Shown piece by piece: positions 23,617 through 31,307 of a stretch of 50,077 nucleotides of DNA (positions are counted from its first letter, which is position 1; each line of letters starts with the position of its first letter). This stretch comes from an uncultured Eubacteriales bacterium (GTDB lineage: Bacteria > Bacillota > Clostridia > Oscillospirales > CAG-272). Where the stretch lies: contig CAKXXW010000011.1 in assembly GCA_934378145.1 (NCBI GenBank), positions 1 through 50,077 on the forward strand, written 5' to 3'. Both the position numbers and the translations under genes were made by a program. Under the pieces are notes generated by a model, which had not been told where the DNA came from, ran no database searches, and was given only the letters and a program-made list of their open reading frames with translations.

Positions 23617-25062
23617 TTAATACTGTCTGCCCCAGACGACCATATGCTTTGCGGGCTTTCCGCAGCAGACGCAGGTGTCGCTTATATGTTCCTCATTGAA
23701 AGGAATGCAACGCGATTTCACGCCGCCGGTGGCATCCTTGAGCTTGTCCTCACATTCGGAGTCCCCGCACCACATGGCACGGATAAATCCGGGGTGATTT
23801 GCCGCTATGTCAAGGAATTCCTCATAGCTGTGTGCATCGCTCGTTTTTTCGGCAAGATTCTTCTTCGCGCGCTCGTAAAGCTCATCGTGTACCGAGCGGA
23901 GTGCCGCGGCGACTTCTTCTTCAATATTGTCGAGCGATACGATCTTCTTTTCGCGGCTGACTCGACTGACAAGTACGCAGGCATTATTTTCTATGTCGCG
24001 CGGTCCGAGTTCAAGCCTTACCGGTACGCCCTTCATTTCATACTGAGCAAACTTCCAGCCGGTCGAGTTTTCGGAATCGTCGAGCTTTACTCTGAACTTG
24101 TCCGAAAGTCTGTCGCGTACCTTTGCGGCGGCGTCGAGAACGCCTTCCTTGTGCTGAGCGATCGGAATTATCGCCACTTGTATCGGTGCGACTCCGGGAG
24201 GAAGGATGAGTCCGTTATCGTCGCCGTGAGTCATGATTATCGCGCCTATCATGCGCGTTGATGCGCCCCACGAGGTCTGGTGCGGATACTTGATCTTGTT
24301 TTCTCTGTCGGTATAGGTAATGCCGAACGCCTCCGCAAATCCCGTGCCGAAATAATGCGATGTTCCGCCCTGGAGTGCCACGCCGTTGTGCATCATCGGC
24401 TCTATCGTGTAGGTCTCCATGGCGCCGGCGAATTTTTCCTTCTCGGTCTTGCGTCCGACGACCGCGGGAATGGCAAGCGTTTCACGGTAGAAATCCTCAT
24501 AGCATTTGAGCATGCGGAGAGTTTCCTCGCGGGCTTCCTCCTCTGTCTCGTGCATAGTGTGACCTTCCTGCCAGAGGAACTCGGATGTGCGGAGGAAGGG
24601 GCGGGTCGTCTTTTCCCAGCGGACGACATTGCACCACTGGTTGTAGAGTTTCGGGAGATCGCGGTAGGAATGTATTATGTTTTTGTAATGCTCGCAGAAA
24701 AGAGTCTCGGATGTCGGTCTTACGATAAGACGCTCGGCAAGCTGAGTCTGTCCGCCTATCGTAACAACGGCACATTCGGGGGCAAATCCCTCGACATGAT
24801 CCTTCTCCTTCTGAAGAAGGCTCTCGGGGATGAACATGGGCATATATACATTCTCATGACCGAGCTTTTTGAAGCGTGCGTCAAGGTCATGCTGCATGTT
24901 TTCCCATATCGCATAGCCGTAAGGCCTTATTACCATGCAGCCCTTTACGCCCGAATAGTCGGCGAGTTCGGCTTTTTTAACAACATCCGTGTACCACTGA
25001 GCAAAATCAACATCCATTGATGTTATCTGCTCGACCATTTTTTTGTCATTGTTCCCTGCCAT
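23617..25062 (-). CDS. proS: Prolyl-tRNA synthetase, short (type 3, archaeal/eukaryotic-like) form
   Basis: 481 residues, without the editing insertion of the long bacterial form. Class II motifs are visible: MFIPESLLQKEKDHVEGFAPE for motif 1, the motif 2 region RPTSE and FLRTSEFLWQEGHT, and a C-terminal anticodon-binding and zinc-type domain (CGDSECEDKLKD, CVCCGKPAKHMVVWGRQY). It charges tRNA-Pro. AAAGGA precedes the ATG by 8 nt and a consensus promoter lies just upstream. Type 3 ProS is common in Clostridia. Confidence 0.94.
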   Translation of the reverse strand: MAGNNDKKMVEQITSMDVDFAQWYTDVVKKAELADYSGVKGCMVIRPYGYAIWENMQHDLDARFKKLGHENVYMPMFIPESLLQKEKDHVEGFAPECAVVTIGGQTQLAERLIVRPTSETLFCEHYKNIIHSYRDLPKLYNQWCNVVRWEKTTRPFLRTSEFLWQEGHTMHETEEEAREETLRMLKCYEDFYRETLAIPAVVGRKTEKEKFAGAMETYTIEPMMHNGVALQGGTSHYFGTGFAEAFGITYTDRENKIKYPHQTSWGASTRMIGAIIMTHGDDNGLILPPGVAPIQVAIIPIAQHKEGVLDAAAKVRDRLSDKFRVKLDDSENSTGWKFAQYEMKGVPVRLELGPRDIENNACVLVSRVSREKKIVSLDNIEEEVAAALRSVHDELYERAKKNLAEKTSDAHSYEEFLDIAANHPGFIRAMWCGDSECEDKLKDATGGVKSRCIPFNEEHISDTCVCCGKPAKHMVVWGRQY

Positions 25063-25103
25063 AAATAAAGTCCTTTCGGAAGTGAAATAATAATAATATA
25101 ACT

Positions 25104-25132
25104 ATTATATTGCAAACATTCCCTCTTGTCAA
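25104..25132 (-). promoter_or_regulatory. Consensus promoter of proS-rodA
   Basis: TTGACA (25132-25127), 17-nt spacer, TATAAT (25109-25104): exact consensus on the minus strand. The leader before proS is only about 35 nt, too short for a T-box. Confidence 0.85.
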
Positions 25133-25163
25133 GTGGATAGACACCTTTGACGGGGCTTTTTCT

Positions 25164-26063
25164 TTATTTGTAGAGCTTGAGCGTTTCGTTGTAGCTTTTG
25201 ACGATGTCACGCAAAAGGTCAAATTGAGTAAAATCTGCCGGATAGGCTATGTTTATCTCGCGCATCATGCTGAGATTTTCGACCGGCAGGGTGACTATCT
25301 TTCCCTTTTTCAGTTCGTCAAGGCAAACGCTCTTTGCAAGTATCGATACCCCGAAATCTCTTCTTATAAGATCTTTTATCGTGGCAATATTGTCGACTTC
25401 GAGGATGATATTGAAATCGTTTATGCTCATATTGTTGCTTTCAAGGTGAGCGACAAAAAGGTTTCTCGTACCGGAGTTCGGCAGTCTGAGTATCATCCGC
25501 TCTTTTTTCAGCTCATTCAGCGTCACCATGCTCTTCTTTGCGAATGGGTGATCAGGAGAGACAGCAAGTACAAGATAGTCGGTATCCATCAGCAGATACC
25601 GTATCCCGGGATCTCGGCTTCGCCCTTCTACTATTGCGAGGTCGATCTCGTAAGTTTTCAGCATTGTATAAAGATTGCTTATAGTGTCTGTAATCATTTT
25701 AATGTTTACCCGCGGGTTTTTGGAGCAGTAACCGGCGAGCGCTTCGGCTATCGGATTGCTTTCGGCCGTATGTGTCACGCCTATCGTGAGGTGTGTCGTA
25801 AGGCTTGTTCCGTCGCTTATATCCTGAAGCAGCCCCGAGTATATTCCTGCCATCTTTTTGGCGCACTTGATGACCTCGTTTCCCTGCTTGGTAAGTACAA
25901 GCTTGCCCCTTCCGCGCTCGAATATCGTTATGTTCAGTTCTTCCTCAAGCGCTTTGATATGTTGGCTCACCGCAGGCTGGGTGATATTGAGCTGTTTTGC
26001 CGCGGAAACGAAGCTCCCGCATTCGTAGACTTTCAGAAGAGTATATACTTTGCTATCTAACAT
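25164..26063 (-). CDS. LysR-family transcriptional regulator (copy 1)
   Basis: 299 residues. An N-terminal winged helix-turn-helix (GSFVSAAKQLNITQPAVSQHIKALEEEL at about 16-43) is followed by a type 2 periplasmic-binding-like effector domain (about 90-299). It would bind DNA near its own promoter and sense a small molecule. The effector domain is clearly related to that of the second LysR at 26425 (shared SGTR-LF, VEGR and MDTD-type blocks), with which it is divergent. AGAGGTGCC precedes the ATG. The regulon is unknown; the nearby MATE exporter and the small ORF are the most likely targets. Confidence 0.88.
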   Translation of the reverse strand: MLDSKVYTLLKVYECGSFVSAAKQLNITQPAVSQHIKALEEELNITIFERGRGKLVLTKQGNEVIKCAKKMAGIYSGLLQDISDGTSLTTHLTIGVTHTAESNPIAEALAGYCSKNPRVNIKMITDTISNLYTMLKTYEIDLAIVEGRSRDPGIRYLLMDTDYLVLAVSPDHPFAKKSMVTLNELKKERMILRLPNSGTRNLFVAHLESNNMSINDFNIILEVDNIATIKDLIRRDFGVSILAKSVCLDELKKGKIVTLPVENLSMMREINIAYPADFTQFDLLRDIVKSYNETLKLYK

Positions 26064-26112
26064 AAGGCACCTCTGTATAAGTTTTATTTATTGACATACT
26101 CGAATTTATAAT

Positions 26113-26140
26113 TTGACATTATCGCACGACCGAGTACAAT
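26113..26140 (+). promoter_or_regulatory. Promoter of the small ORF/LysR-2/MATE operon
   Basis: TTGACA (26113-26118), 16-nt spacer, TACAAT (26135-26140). A second TTGACAT copy lies 20 bp upstream (about 26093), and the whole 26064-26180 gap between the divergent LysR genes is the expected place for LysR operator sites. Confidence 0.6.
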
Positions 26141-26182
26141 TATACCAGAAGCGCGGAAAAAGTCAAGCAGGAGGCGGAAAAA

Positions 26183-26425
26183 ATGTATGACGGAGATGAA
26201 TTGCTCGTGCATACGGGCGACCTTGCTATGCAGAGCGCATTGGGCTTTTACTCAAACGGCAGCTTTGCGTCGGGAAAGCGCAAAGACGATGACGCTTTTA
26301 CCGAATATGTAAAAAAGACGGAAACCGGAAAGCTCCTCATCCGTGCGGGAATGCTTGAGAGCGTACACCCTGACGACGAAGCCCATGACGGTTTTCCGCC
26401 CGGGAAAACGGAGGACAAAGGATAA
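26183..26425 (+). CDS. Small acidic protein of unknown function, coupled to LysR-2
   Basis: 80 residues, acidic and hydrophilic, with no membrane segment and no motif I recognise. It has an excellent ribosome site (AGGAGG, 8 nt before ATG), a promoter upstream, and its TAA overlaps the ATG of the LysR gene (TAATG), so I take it as real. The N-terminal YDGDELLVHTGDLAMQSALG looks like a folded segment; the C-terminus (from about 60) is charged and probably disordered. Its place between a divergent regulator pair suggests a role in that regulatory circuit, but the function cannot be read. Confidence 0.6.
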   Translation: MYDGDELLVHTGDLAMQSALGFYSNGSFASGKRKDDDAFTEYVKKTETGKLLIRAGMLESVHPDDEAHDGFPPGKTEDKG

Positions 26426-27360
26426 TGTTTGAAAAGATCAGATACGATCAGAGATATGTTTCTCTGCTTGCCGTTTACCGATGTAAAAGCTATACCCTGG
26501 CTGCCGGCAAGCTGTCACTCACTCCATCCGCGGTGTCACAGCAGATACATTCGATCGAACGCGAGCTGGGGATCAGGCTTTTCAACCGTGAAAAAAACGC
26601 GCTTGTCCCGACGCCCGAGTGCGAGCTTGTGGCTGACAGCGTAAAGAAAGTCGAAGCCGTCTGTCGTCGAATGAGCGACGGAATAGATCTTTCGAAGCGG
26701 CATATCGACAGGCTGTCGGTAGGAGTGACTCCGAGTGCCGGAACTTACGCGCTGACGAATATGCTCGCGAGAGCCGGAGACGCAGCCTTCCCTGCTCAGA
26801 TAAAGATAACCACAGGATCGTCGGAAACGCTTTGCGAGAAGCTGAGAAATTTTTCGATAGATATAGCCGTTATTGAAGGAAGATGCAACACGGACGATTT
26901 CAACAGCGTTATGATCGATACGGATCATCTGACGGTAGCGGTTCCGCACGACAGCGAATGGGTACATAAGGGGATCATTACGGTTCCCGAGCTTTTCTCG
27001 GCAAAGCTCATAATGAAGCCGAGGACTTCCGGTACACGGGAGCTGTTCGAGGCGAGCCTGCGCAGCGCGGGCATTCCTCCGGATAAGCTGAATGTAATAA
27101 TGGAAGCCGACAGCACCGACACGATAATAAGGCTCGTGGCGGGAGGCTACGGTATCTCGGTGCTTTCAAACAATGCCTGCTCCGATTATTCGGAGCGAGG
27201 GATCATTGCGACCGTGAGGCTTGAGGGCATCAATATGAGCCGGAGCATAAGGCTTCTTTACCGACGGGGCGAGGATATGCAGAGCATAATAAGCGTGATC
27301 GGAAATTATTGTAACGCGAGATCCGACAGCAGTGCTGGGTCGGATACCGATATTATTTAA
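26425..27360 (+). CDS. LysR-family transcriptional regulator (copy 2)
   Basis: 311 residues with an N-terminal helix-turn-helix (KSYTLAAGKLSLTPSAVSQQIHSIEREL at about 17-44) and the LysR effector domain. It is a diverged paralogue of the 25164-26063 regulator: matching blocks include AVIEGR, MIDTDHLTVAV, SGTRELFEASL and GYGISVLSNNAC. Translation is coupled to the small ORF before it. The MATE gene begins 13 nt after its stop, so this regulator probably controls drug or metabolite export from within the same operon. Confidence 0.88.
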   Translation: MFEKIRYDQRYVSLLAVYRCKSYTLAAGKLSLTPSAVSQQIHSIERELGIRLFNREKNALVPTPECELVADSVKKVEAVCRRMSDGIDLSKRHIDRLSVGVTPSAGTYALTNMLARAGDAAFPAQIKITTGSSETLCEKLRNFSIDIAVIEGRCNTDDFNSVMIDTDHLTVAVPHDSEWVHKGIITVPELFSAKLIMKPRTSGTRELFEASLRSAGIPPDKLNVIMEADSTDTIIRLVAGGYGISVLSNNACSDYSERGIIATVRLEGINMSRSIRLLYRRGEDMQSIISVIGNYCNARSDSSAGSDTDII

Positions 27361-27373
27361 GGGAGAAACTGAG

Positions 27374-28813
27374 ATGAGAACAAGAGAACAGGAAAAATAC
27401 TTATTTGAAAAAAGCCCTGTGGTCAAGGCTATAATAAGCCTTGCGCTTCCGTCGGTGGCGGGGCAGATAATACTTGTGCTTTACAATATGGCTGATACAT
27501 ACTTTGTCGGTCTTACGAAAAGCGATGCGATGATAACCGCGGTCACGGTGTGTATGCCGGCATTTATGTTCCTTTCGGCAATATCGAATCTTTTCGGTGT
27601 GGGGGGCGCCAGCGTTATTTCGCGTATGCTCGGTTCGGGACGCCGCGATGATGCCAAGCGTGCCGCGGCGTTTGCGATCTGGGGCTGCATAGGTCTTACG
27701 GCTGTCTATTCGCTCGGAGTACTTATATTTCTGAACGGCTTTGTCAACCTTCTCGGAGGAAGCGCGGCAAGCGTACACGAATATTCCTGTCAGTATATGA
27801 TAGCCGCGGTCGTTATAGGAGGGCTTCCCACTGCGATGAACACTCTGCTCTCGCACCTTATCCGTGCCGAGGGGAAGTCGTTGCAGGCGAGCCTCGGAAT
27901 AATGATCGGCGGAATACTCAATGTCGGGCTTGACCCTCTCTTTATGTTCGTGATCCTGAAGCCGGGTCAGGAAGTTCTCGGTGCGGCTCTTGCCACTATG
28001 CTCTCAAACTGCGGCGCACTTATTTATTTCGTTATCCTTATTCTTGCAAACCGGAAGAAGATGGTGCTTTCGGTAAAGCCCGAGAAAGCGATGTTCGCAA
28101 AAAGGATCCCTCTTGATGTTATCAGCATAGGCATCCCCGCCTGCCTTATGACGCTTTGCGAGAATATTTCCTACGCGATACTTGACAGTCTTATGGCGGC
28201 GAACGGGATCGCCGCGCAGGCGGGTATAGGTGTTGCCAAAAAGGTCAATATGCTTGCGCACTGCGTAGTAAGAGGAATGGCGCAGGGGGTCCTTCCGCTT
28301 ATCGGATATAACTTTGCCTCCGGTAATCGTAAGAGGATGAAACGCACGGTATACATATCCGCCGCGATGTCGATCACTGTCTCGATTCTATGTATGACGG
28401 TTTCTCTGATATTCCCCGGCGAGCTTATCAATATATTCCTTGAGGGCGGTTCCGATTCTCACATCTACGGTGCGGCGTTCCTCCGCATTCTCTGCATCGG
28501 CGCACCCTTCTCGGCGTGGGCATATACGGTAATATCCTTCTTCCAGGCGACGGGACACATGACAAAATCTCTGATACTTGCGCTTCTGCGTAAAGGCATA
28601 CTTGATATCCCGCTTATGTTTGCTCTGAATGCGGTATTCCCGATGTACGGGATCGTATGTGCCACACCTGCCGCAGACATAATATGCTGCATTACGGCAG
28701 CGGTGCTGTTCGCGCTGTTTATAAGAAAGCACGGGCATGACGATGTTGCCGAGCCCGTCACGAAGGGAAAAGCGACGGAAGGTGTCCTGACGGACCTTGT
28801 AAAAACAAAATAA
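27374..28813 (+). CDS. MATE-family multidrug/metabolite exporter
   Basis: 479 residues with about 12 hydrophobic helices in two repeats. N-terminal KSPVVKAIISLALPSVAGQ-like entry, NMADTYFVGL in helix 1 and the second-half counterpart GVAKKVNMLAHCVVRGMAQGVLPLIGYNFASG are typical of the NorM/DinF superfamily. It exports cationic or other small molecules in exchange for Na+ or H+. The start at 27374 follows AAGGGAG by 8 nt; the frame open to 27332 overlaps the LysR gene and has no ribosome site. The substrate is unknown; the linked LysR regulators suggest induction by a small molecule. Confidence 0.9.
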   Translation: MRTREQEKYLFEKSPVVKAIISLALPSVAGQIILVLYNMADTYFVGLTKSDAMITAVTVCMPAFMFLSAISNLFGVGGASVISRMLGSGRRDDAKRAAAFAIWGCIGLTAVYSLGVLIFLNGFVNLLGGSAASVHEYSCQYMIAAVVIGGLPTAMNTLLSHLIRAEGKSLQASLGIMIGGILNVGLDPLFMFVILKPGQEVLGAALATMLSNCGALIYFVILILANRKKMVLSVKPEKAMFAKRIPLDVISIGIPACLMTLCENISYAILDSLMAANGIAAQAGIGVAKKVNMLAHCVVRGMAQGVLPLIGYNFASGNRKRMKRTVYISAAMSITVSILCMTVSLIFPGELINIFLEGGSDSHIYGAAFLRILCIGAPFSAWAYTVISFFQATGHMTKSLILALLRKGILDIPLMFALNAVFPMYGIVCATPAADIICCITAAVLFALFIRKHGHDDVAEPVTKGKATEGVLTDLVKTK

Positions 28814-28818
28814 AGCTC

Positions 28819-28852
28819 GGGGCTGTTAAAAACCGATGGTTTTAACAGCCCC
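28819..28852 (+). terminator. Hairpin ending the MATE transcript
   Basis: A perfect 13-bp stem (GGGGCTGTTAAAA with TTTTAACAGCCCC, loop of 8 nt) starts 5 nt after the MATE stop. No T-tract follows, so it may end or stabilise the mRNA. 28853-28957 holds nothing I can identify. Confidence 0.6.
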
Positions 28853-28957
28853 TCAGAATTGACGCCGGTCGGGGCGTTTTGGGTTTGTGTTCCTTGTTTT
28901 TTTGGGGGGTCTTTTACGGCAAAGCTGCGGCGTTCGACCGTCGGGTCCAATGTCGCG

Positions 28958-28998
28958 GTCGGTGTTAAAAAACTCAAAACGAGTTTTTTAACACCGAC
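28958..28998 (-). terminator. 18-bp perfect hairpin overlapping the end of the toroid-GNAT gene
   Basis: GTCGGTGTTAAAAAACTC pairs with its exact complement around a 5-nt loop. The stop codon of the minus-strand gene (28976-28974) lies at the loop, so the last six codons are inside the stem. It probably ends the malQ-toroid transcript; no T-tract follows the stem, but the stem itself is T-rich. Confidence 0.6.
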
Positions 28999-31295
28999 TT
29001 TTCTATGCAGGTATAGTGTATGGTCTTGATTTCTCCCGTGAGCCGCCATTCGACATTTTCTTCGGAGTGATGAAAGACGAATCCGCATTTTTGCATGCAT
29101 CTCTTTGATTTTTCGTTTCCGTCAAAGTATCCGCAGAAAATTCGTTGTGCGCCTTCTTTTTCAAAGCAATAGGCTGTCAGCGTGCGAACGGCTTCGGGAG
29201 TGAGTCCCTGCCCCCAGTAAGGCTTTCCTATCCAGTAGCCTATCGTGGGATCGTCGGGAGAGGCGCCTTTGGCCTTTGTCGGAAAGTATCCGATACTTCC
29301 GATGGGCTTTCCGGTACTTTTCAGAACCATCGCAAAGGTTCCCGGCACCGAAAGTATGCTTCTTATTATCATGCGACTGTCTTCAACATCGCGGTGAGGG
29401 AGCCATCCCGCGGCAGGTCCGACATCGGGATCGGACGCATATCCGAAAAGCTCCGGAGCGTCGGATTCCAGCCAAGGCCGAAGAATGAGCCTATCGGTCT
29501 CAAGCGTTACCCTTGCCGCACTTATATCAATGCGGAGAGGACCCGATGCCGGCTCGATCCCAAAACTCCGGTATATGCCGTTGCGGTTTGAAAAAATCCT
29601 GTTGTTCTTTACGAAGCTCCTGCTTGAGTTGATCTTATACAGAAAGCTGTCCGAATATATGCGAAGGCTACCGCCATCTGTTTCTGTGAAGGCTTTCGGC
29701 GCACCCGGCATATCTCCGCGACTTTCAAGCACCGGAAAAGAAAATCCGATCTTTTTTCCGCAGGTAGATGAAGCCTTTATTTGAAGTCCGGCGGAATCGA
29801 GTGTGTATGCTTCGGTAACACCGCAGCCGGTATAGCTTACGGCGAAAACGACGCGCTCGGGGAGGCTTTCAATGACGGAAACCGAATAATCGCCGTTTTT
29901 GAGGTCGGCTATTCCTTTTCCGTTTTCCAATATTACATCAGCCGATCCGGCGGCGGGCGGGATATTTCCGAACAGTCTGTAATTCGGCTCGGGAGCCGGT
30001 GGCGAAGAAAGCAGCACTCCGCTCGGGATGCCGGCAAAATGTATCCTTCCGAGTCCGATAGAATCATAGTGAGGATCGGCATGAGGCGTTATCTCTACCG
30101 AACAGCCGCAGGCATTCGCCACGGTCAGATGGAAGTTTTCGCTTTCGGTGAAAACATAGCCTCCGGCTTCGGCGGGGCATATTTCTTCCTTTATTCCGTC
30201 ATCCGCAAAATAGTAAGCTATAGCAAGGAAGGATGACATGGTTGCCATATATTTGTCGTAATTGCCGTATTGCTCGGTGCCGACCGAGCTGTCGGAAGAA
30301 TAATTCTTTATATGCTTTCCGATTTTCAGCCAATGTTCCGAGGTCGTAACCGCAAGATGCGCCGCGCGGCGATAGACTCCGGCAAGAAAAAGATCACCTT
30401 TTTCCTTATAGTATCTTGCCTCAAATTCGCAGTTCGCGGCGATCAGCGATTCGTTGAAAATATACTGATTCGATCGCCCGCCATAAGCCATCTCTCCGGT
30501 TGCCGATTGTGTGAAGAGCGTTACGAAGCCTCCGAGACGGAGCAGTTCATCAAGCCTTGCACTTTCTTCTCCGCCATATCCCGAGGCAAACTGAAGTTGC
30601 ACTCTTGTCGTAAGGTCATAAAGTACGGGATTCATATCCGGACTCTTGTCGTAATTATCAAGATACATTCCGAGGTTGTTGAATCTTGGTATCTGCCTTT
30701 TGAGAGAGGTATCGATAAATCCGGTCGGTTCTGAAAGCCCTCTCTTTGCGAGAAGGGCTTCGCCTCCGATAATGTACGCATTCCGGTTAGTCGTTTTTGA
30801 GGCGTGGGTGTAATATTTCTCGTCTGCTTTTACGGCGGACAAAATGTTTTTCCATTTTTCTCTCGCCTCGTCGCAGACAATATCAGCGGTAAGATCATAC
30901 GAGAGGGCAAGCTCCCGTATTGCGAAATTGAGCGGATCTCTGCTCTTTTTATCTCTTTTCAGATAGTCTTGCACCGAAGCAAAAGCGCGGTCGGCTGTAC
31001 TTATGTAAAGCTTGCGAAACGCCTCCGCATCACCGAAAAGCTCGCTGTCGACCGCGGGAAGCGCCTCTATCTTACCGTAATTCACTATCGCTGCCATCGA
31101 TGTCACGATTCTTGAATAGGCATGAAGCCCCGAAAAGACCGTATCGGGCGTCGCGGTGCGCAGATCGTTTACCTTGCCGTATTCCGACAGACATTTGGCG
31201 ATAAGCCTTATATATGTTTCTTTCGTTACACCGCTCTGATCGGGGAGTGCTGCATTACGCCTTTTCAGGGCGTCAAAGTATTTCCCGTAATCCAT
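28974..31295 (-). CDS. Fusion of a helical-toroid carbohydrate-enzyme-like domain with a GNAT acetyltransferase
   Basis: 773 residues. Residues about 1-380 are all-helical with repeated aromatic and Gly-rich turns (SGYGGEESARLDELLRLGG, MAYGGRSNQYIFNE), as in (alpha/alpha)-toroid lyases and hydrolases. Residues about 385-600 are beta-rich, like the sandwich domain of such enzymes. I cannot name the family. From about 605 the protein is a full GNAT/RimJ-type acetyltransferase: ETDRLILRPW, IGSIGYF, IGYWIGKPYWGQGLTPEAV (acetyl-CoA loop) and NEKSKRCMQKCGF. There is no stop or plausible internal start between the parts. It lacks a signal peptide. It lies 12 nt after malQ, suggesting action on an intracellular glycan. 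A ribosome site (AAAGGAG) is 16 nt from the ATG, longer than usual. Confidence 0.7.
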   Translation of the reverse strand: MDYGKYFDALKRRNAALPDQSGVTKETYIRLIAKCLSEYGKVNDLRTATPDTVFSGLHAYSRIVTSMAAIVNYGKIEALPAVDSELFGDAEAFRKLYISTADRAFASVQDYLKRDKKSRDPLNFAIRELALSYDLTADIVCDEAREKWKNILSAVKADEKYYTHASKTTNRNAYIIGGEALLAKRGLSEPTGFIDTSLKRQIPRFNNLGMYLDNYDKSPDMNPVLYDLTTRVQLQFASGYGGEESARLDELLRLGGFVTLFTQSATGEMAYGGRSNQYIFNESLIAANCEFEARYYKEKGDLFLAGVYRRAAHLAVTTSEHWLKIGKHIKNYSSDSSVGTEQYGNYDKYMATMSSFLAIAYYFADDGIKEEICPAEAGGYVFTESENFHLTVANACGCSVEITPHADPHYDSIGLGRIHFAGIPSGVLLSSPPAPEPNYRLFGNIPPAAGSADVILENGKGIADLKNGDYSVSVIESLPERVVFAVSYTGCGVTEAYTLDSAGLQIKASSTCGKKIGFSFPVLESRGDMPGAPKAFTETDGGSLRIYSDSFLYKINSSRSFVKNNRIFSNRNGIYRSFGIEPASGPLRIDISAARVTLETDRLILRPWLESDAPELFGYASDPDVGPAAGWLPHRDVEDSRMIIRSILSVPGTFAMVLKSTGKPIGSIGYFPTKAKGASPDDPTIGYWIGKPYWGQGLTPEAVRTLTAYCFEKEGAQRIFCGYFDGNEKSKRCMQKCGFVFHHSEENVEWRLTGEIKTIHYTCIEKSVLKNSF

Positions 31296-31307
31296 AGCGA
31301 TCTTTTT

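Noticed and set aside
28853..28957. Possible small RNA gene between the MATE and toroid-GNAT hairpins
   Set aside because: No promoter or conserved fold is visible; T- and G-rich stretches alone do not support a gene.
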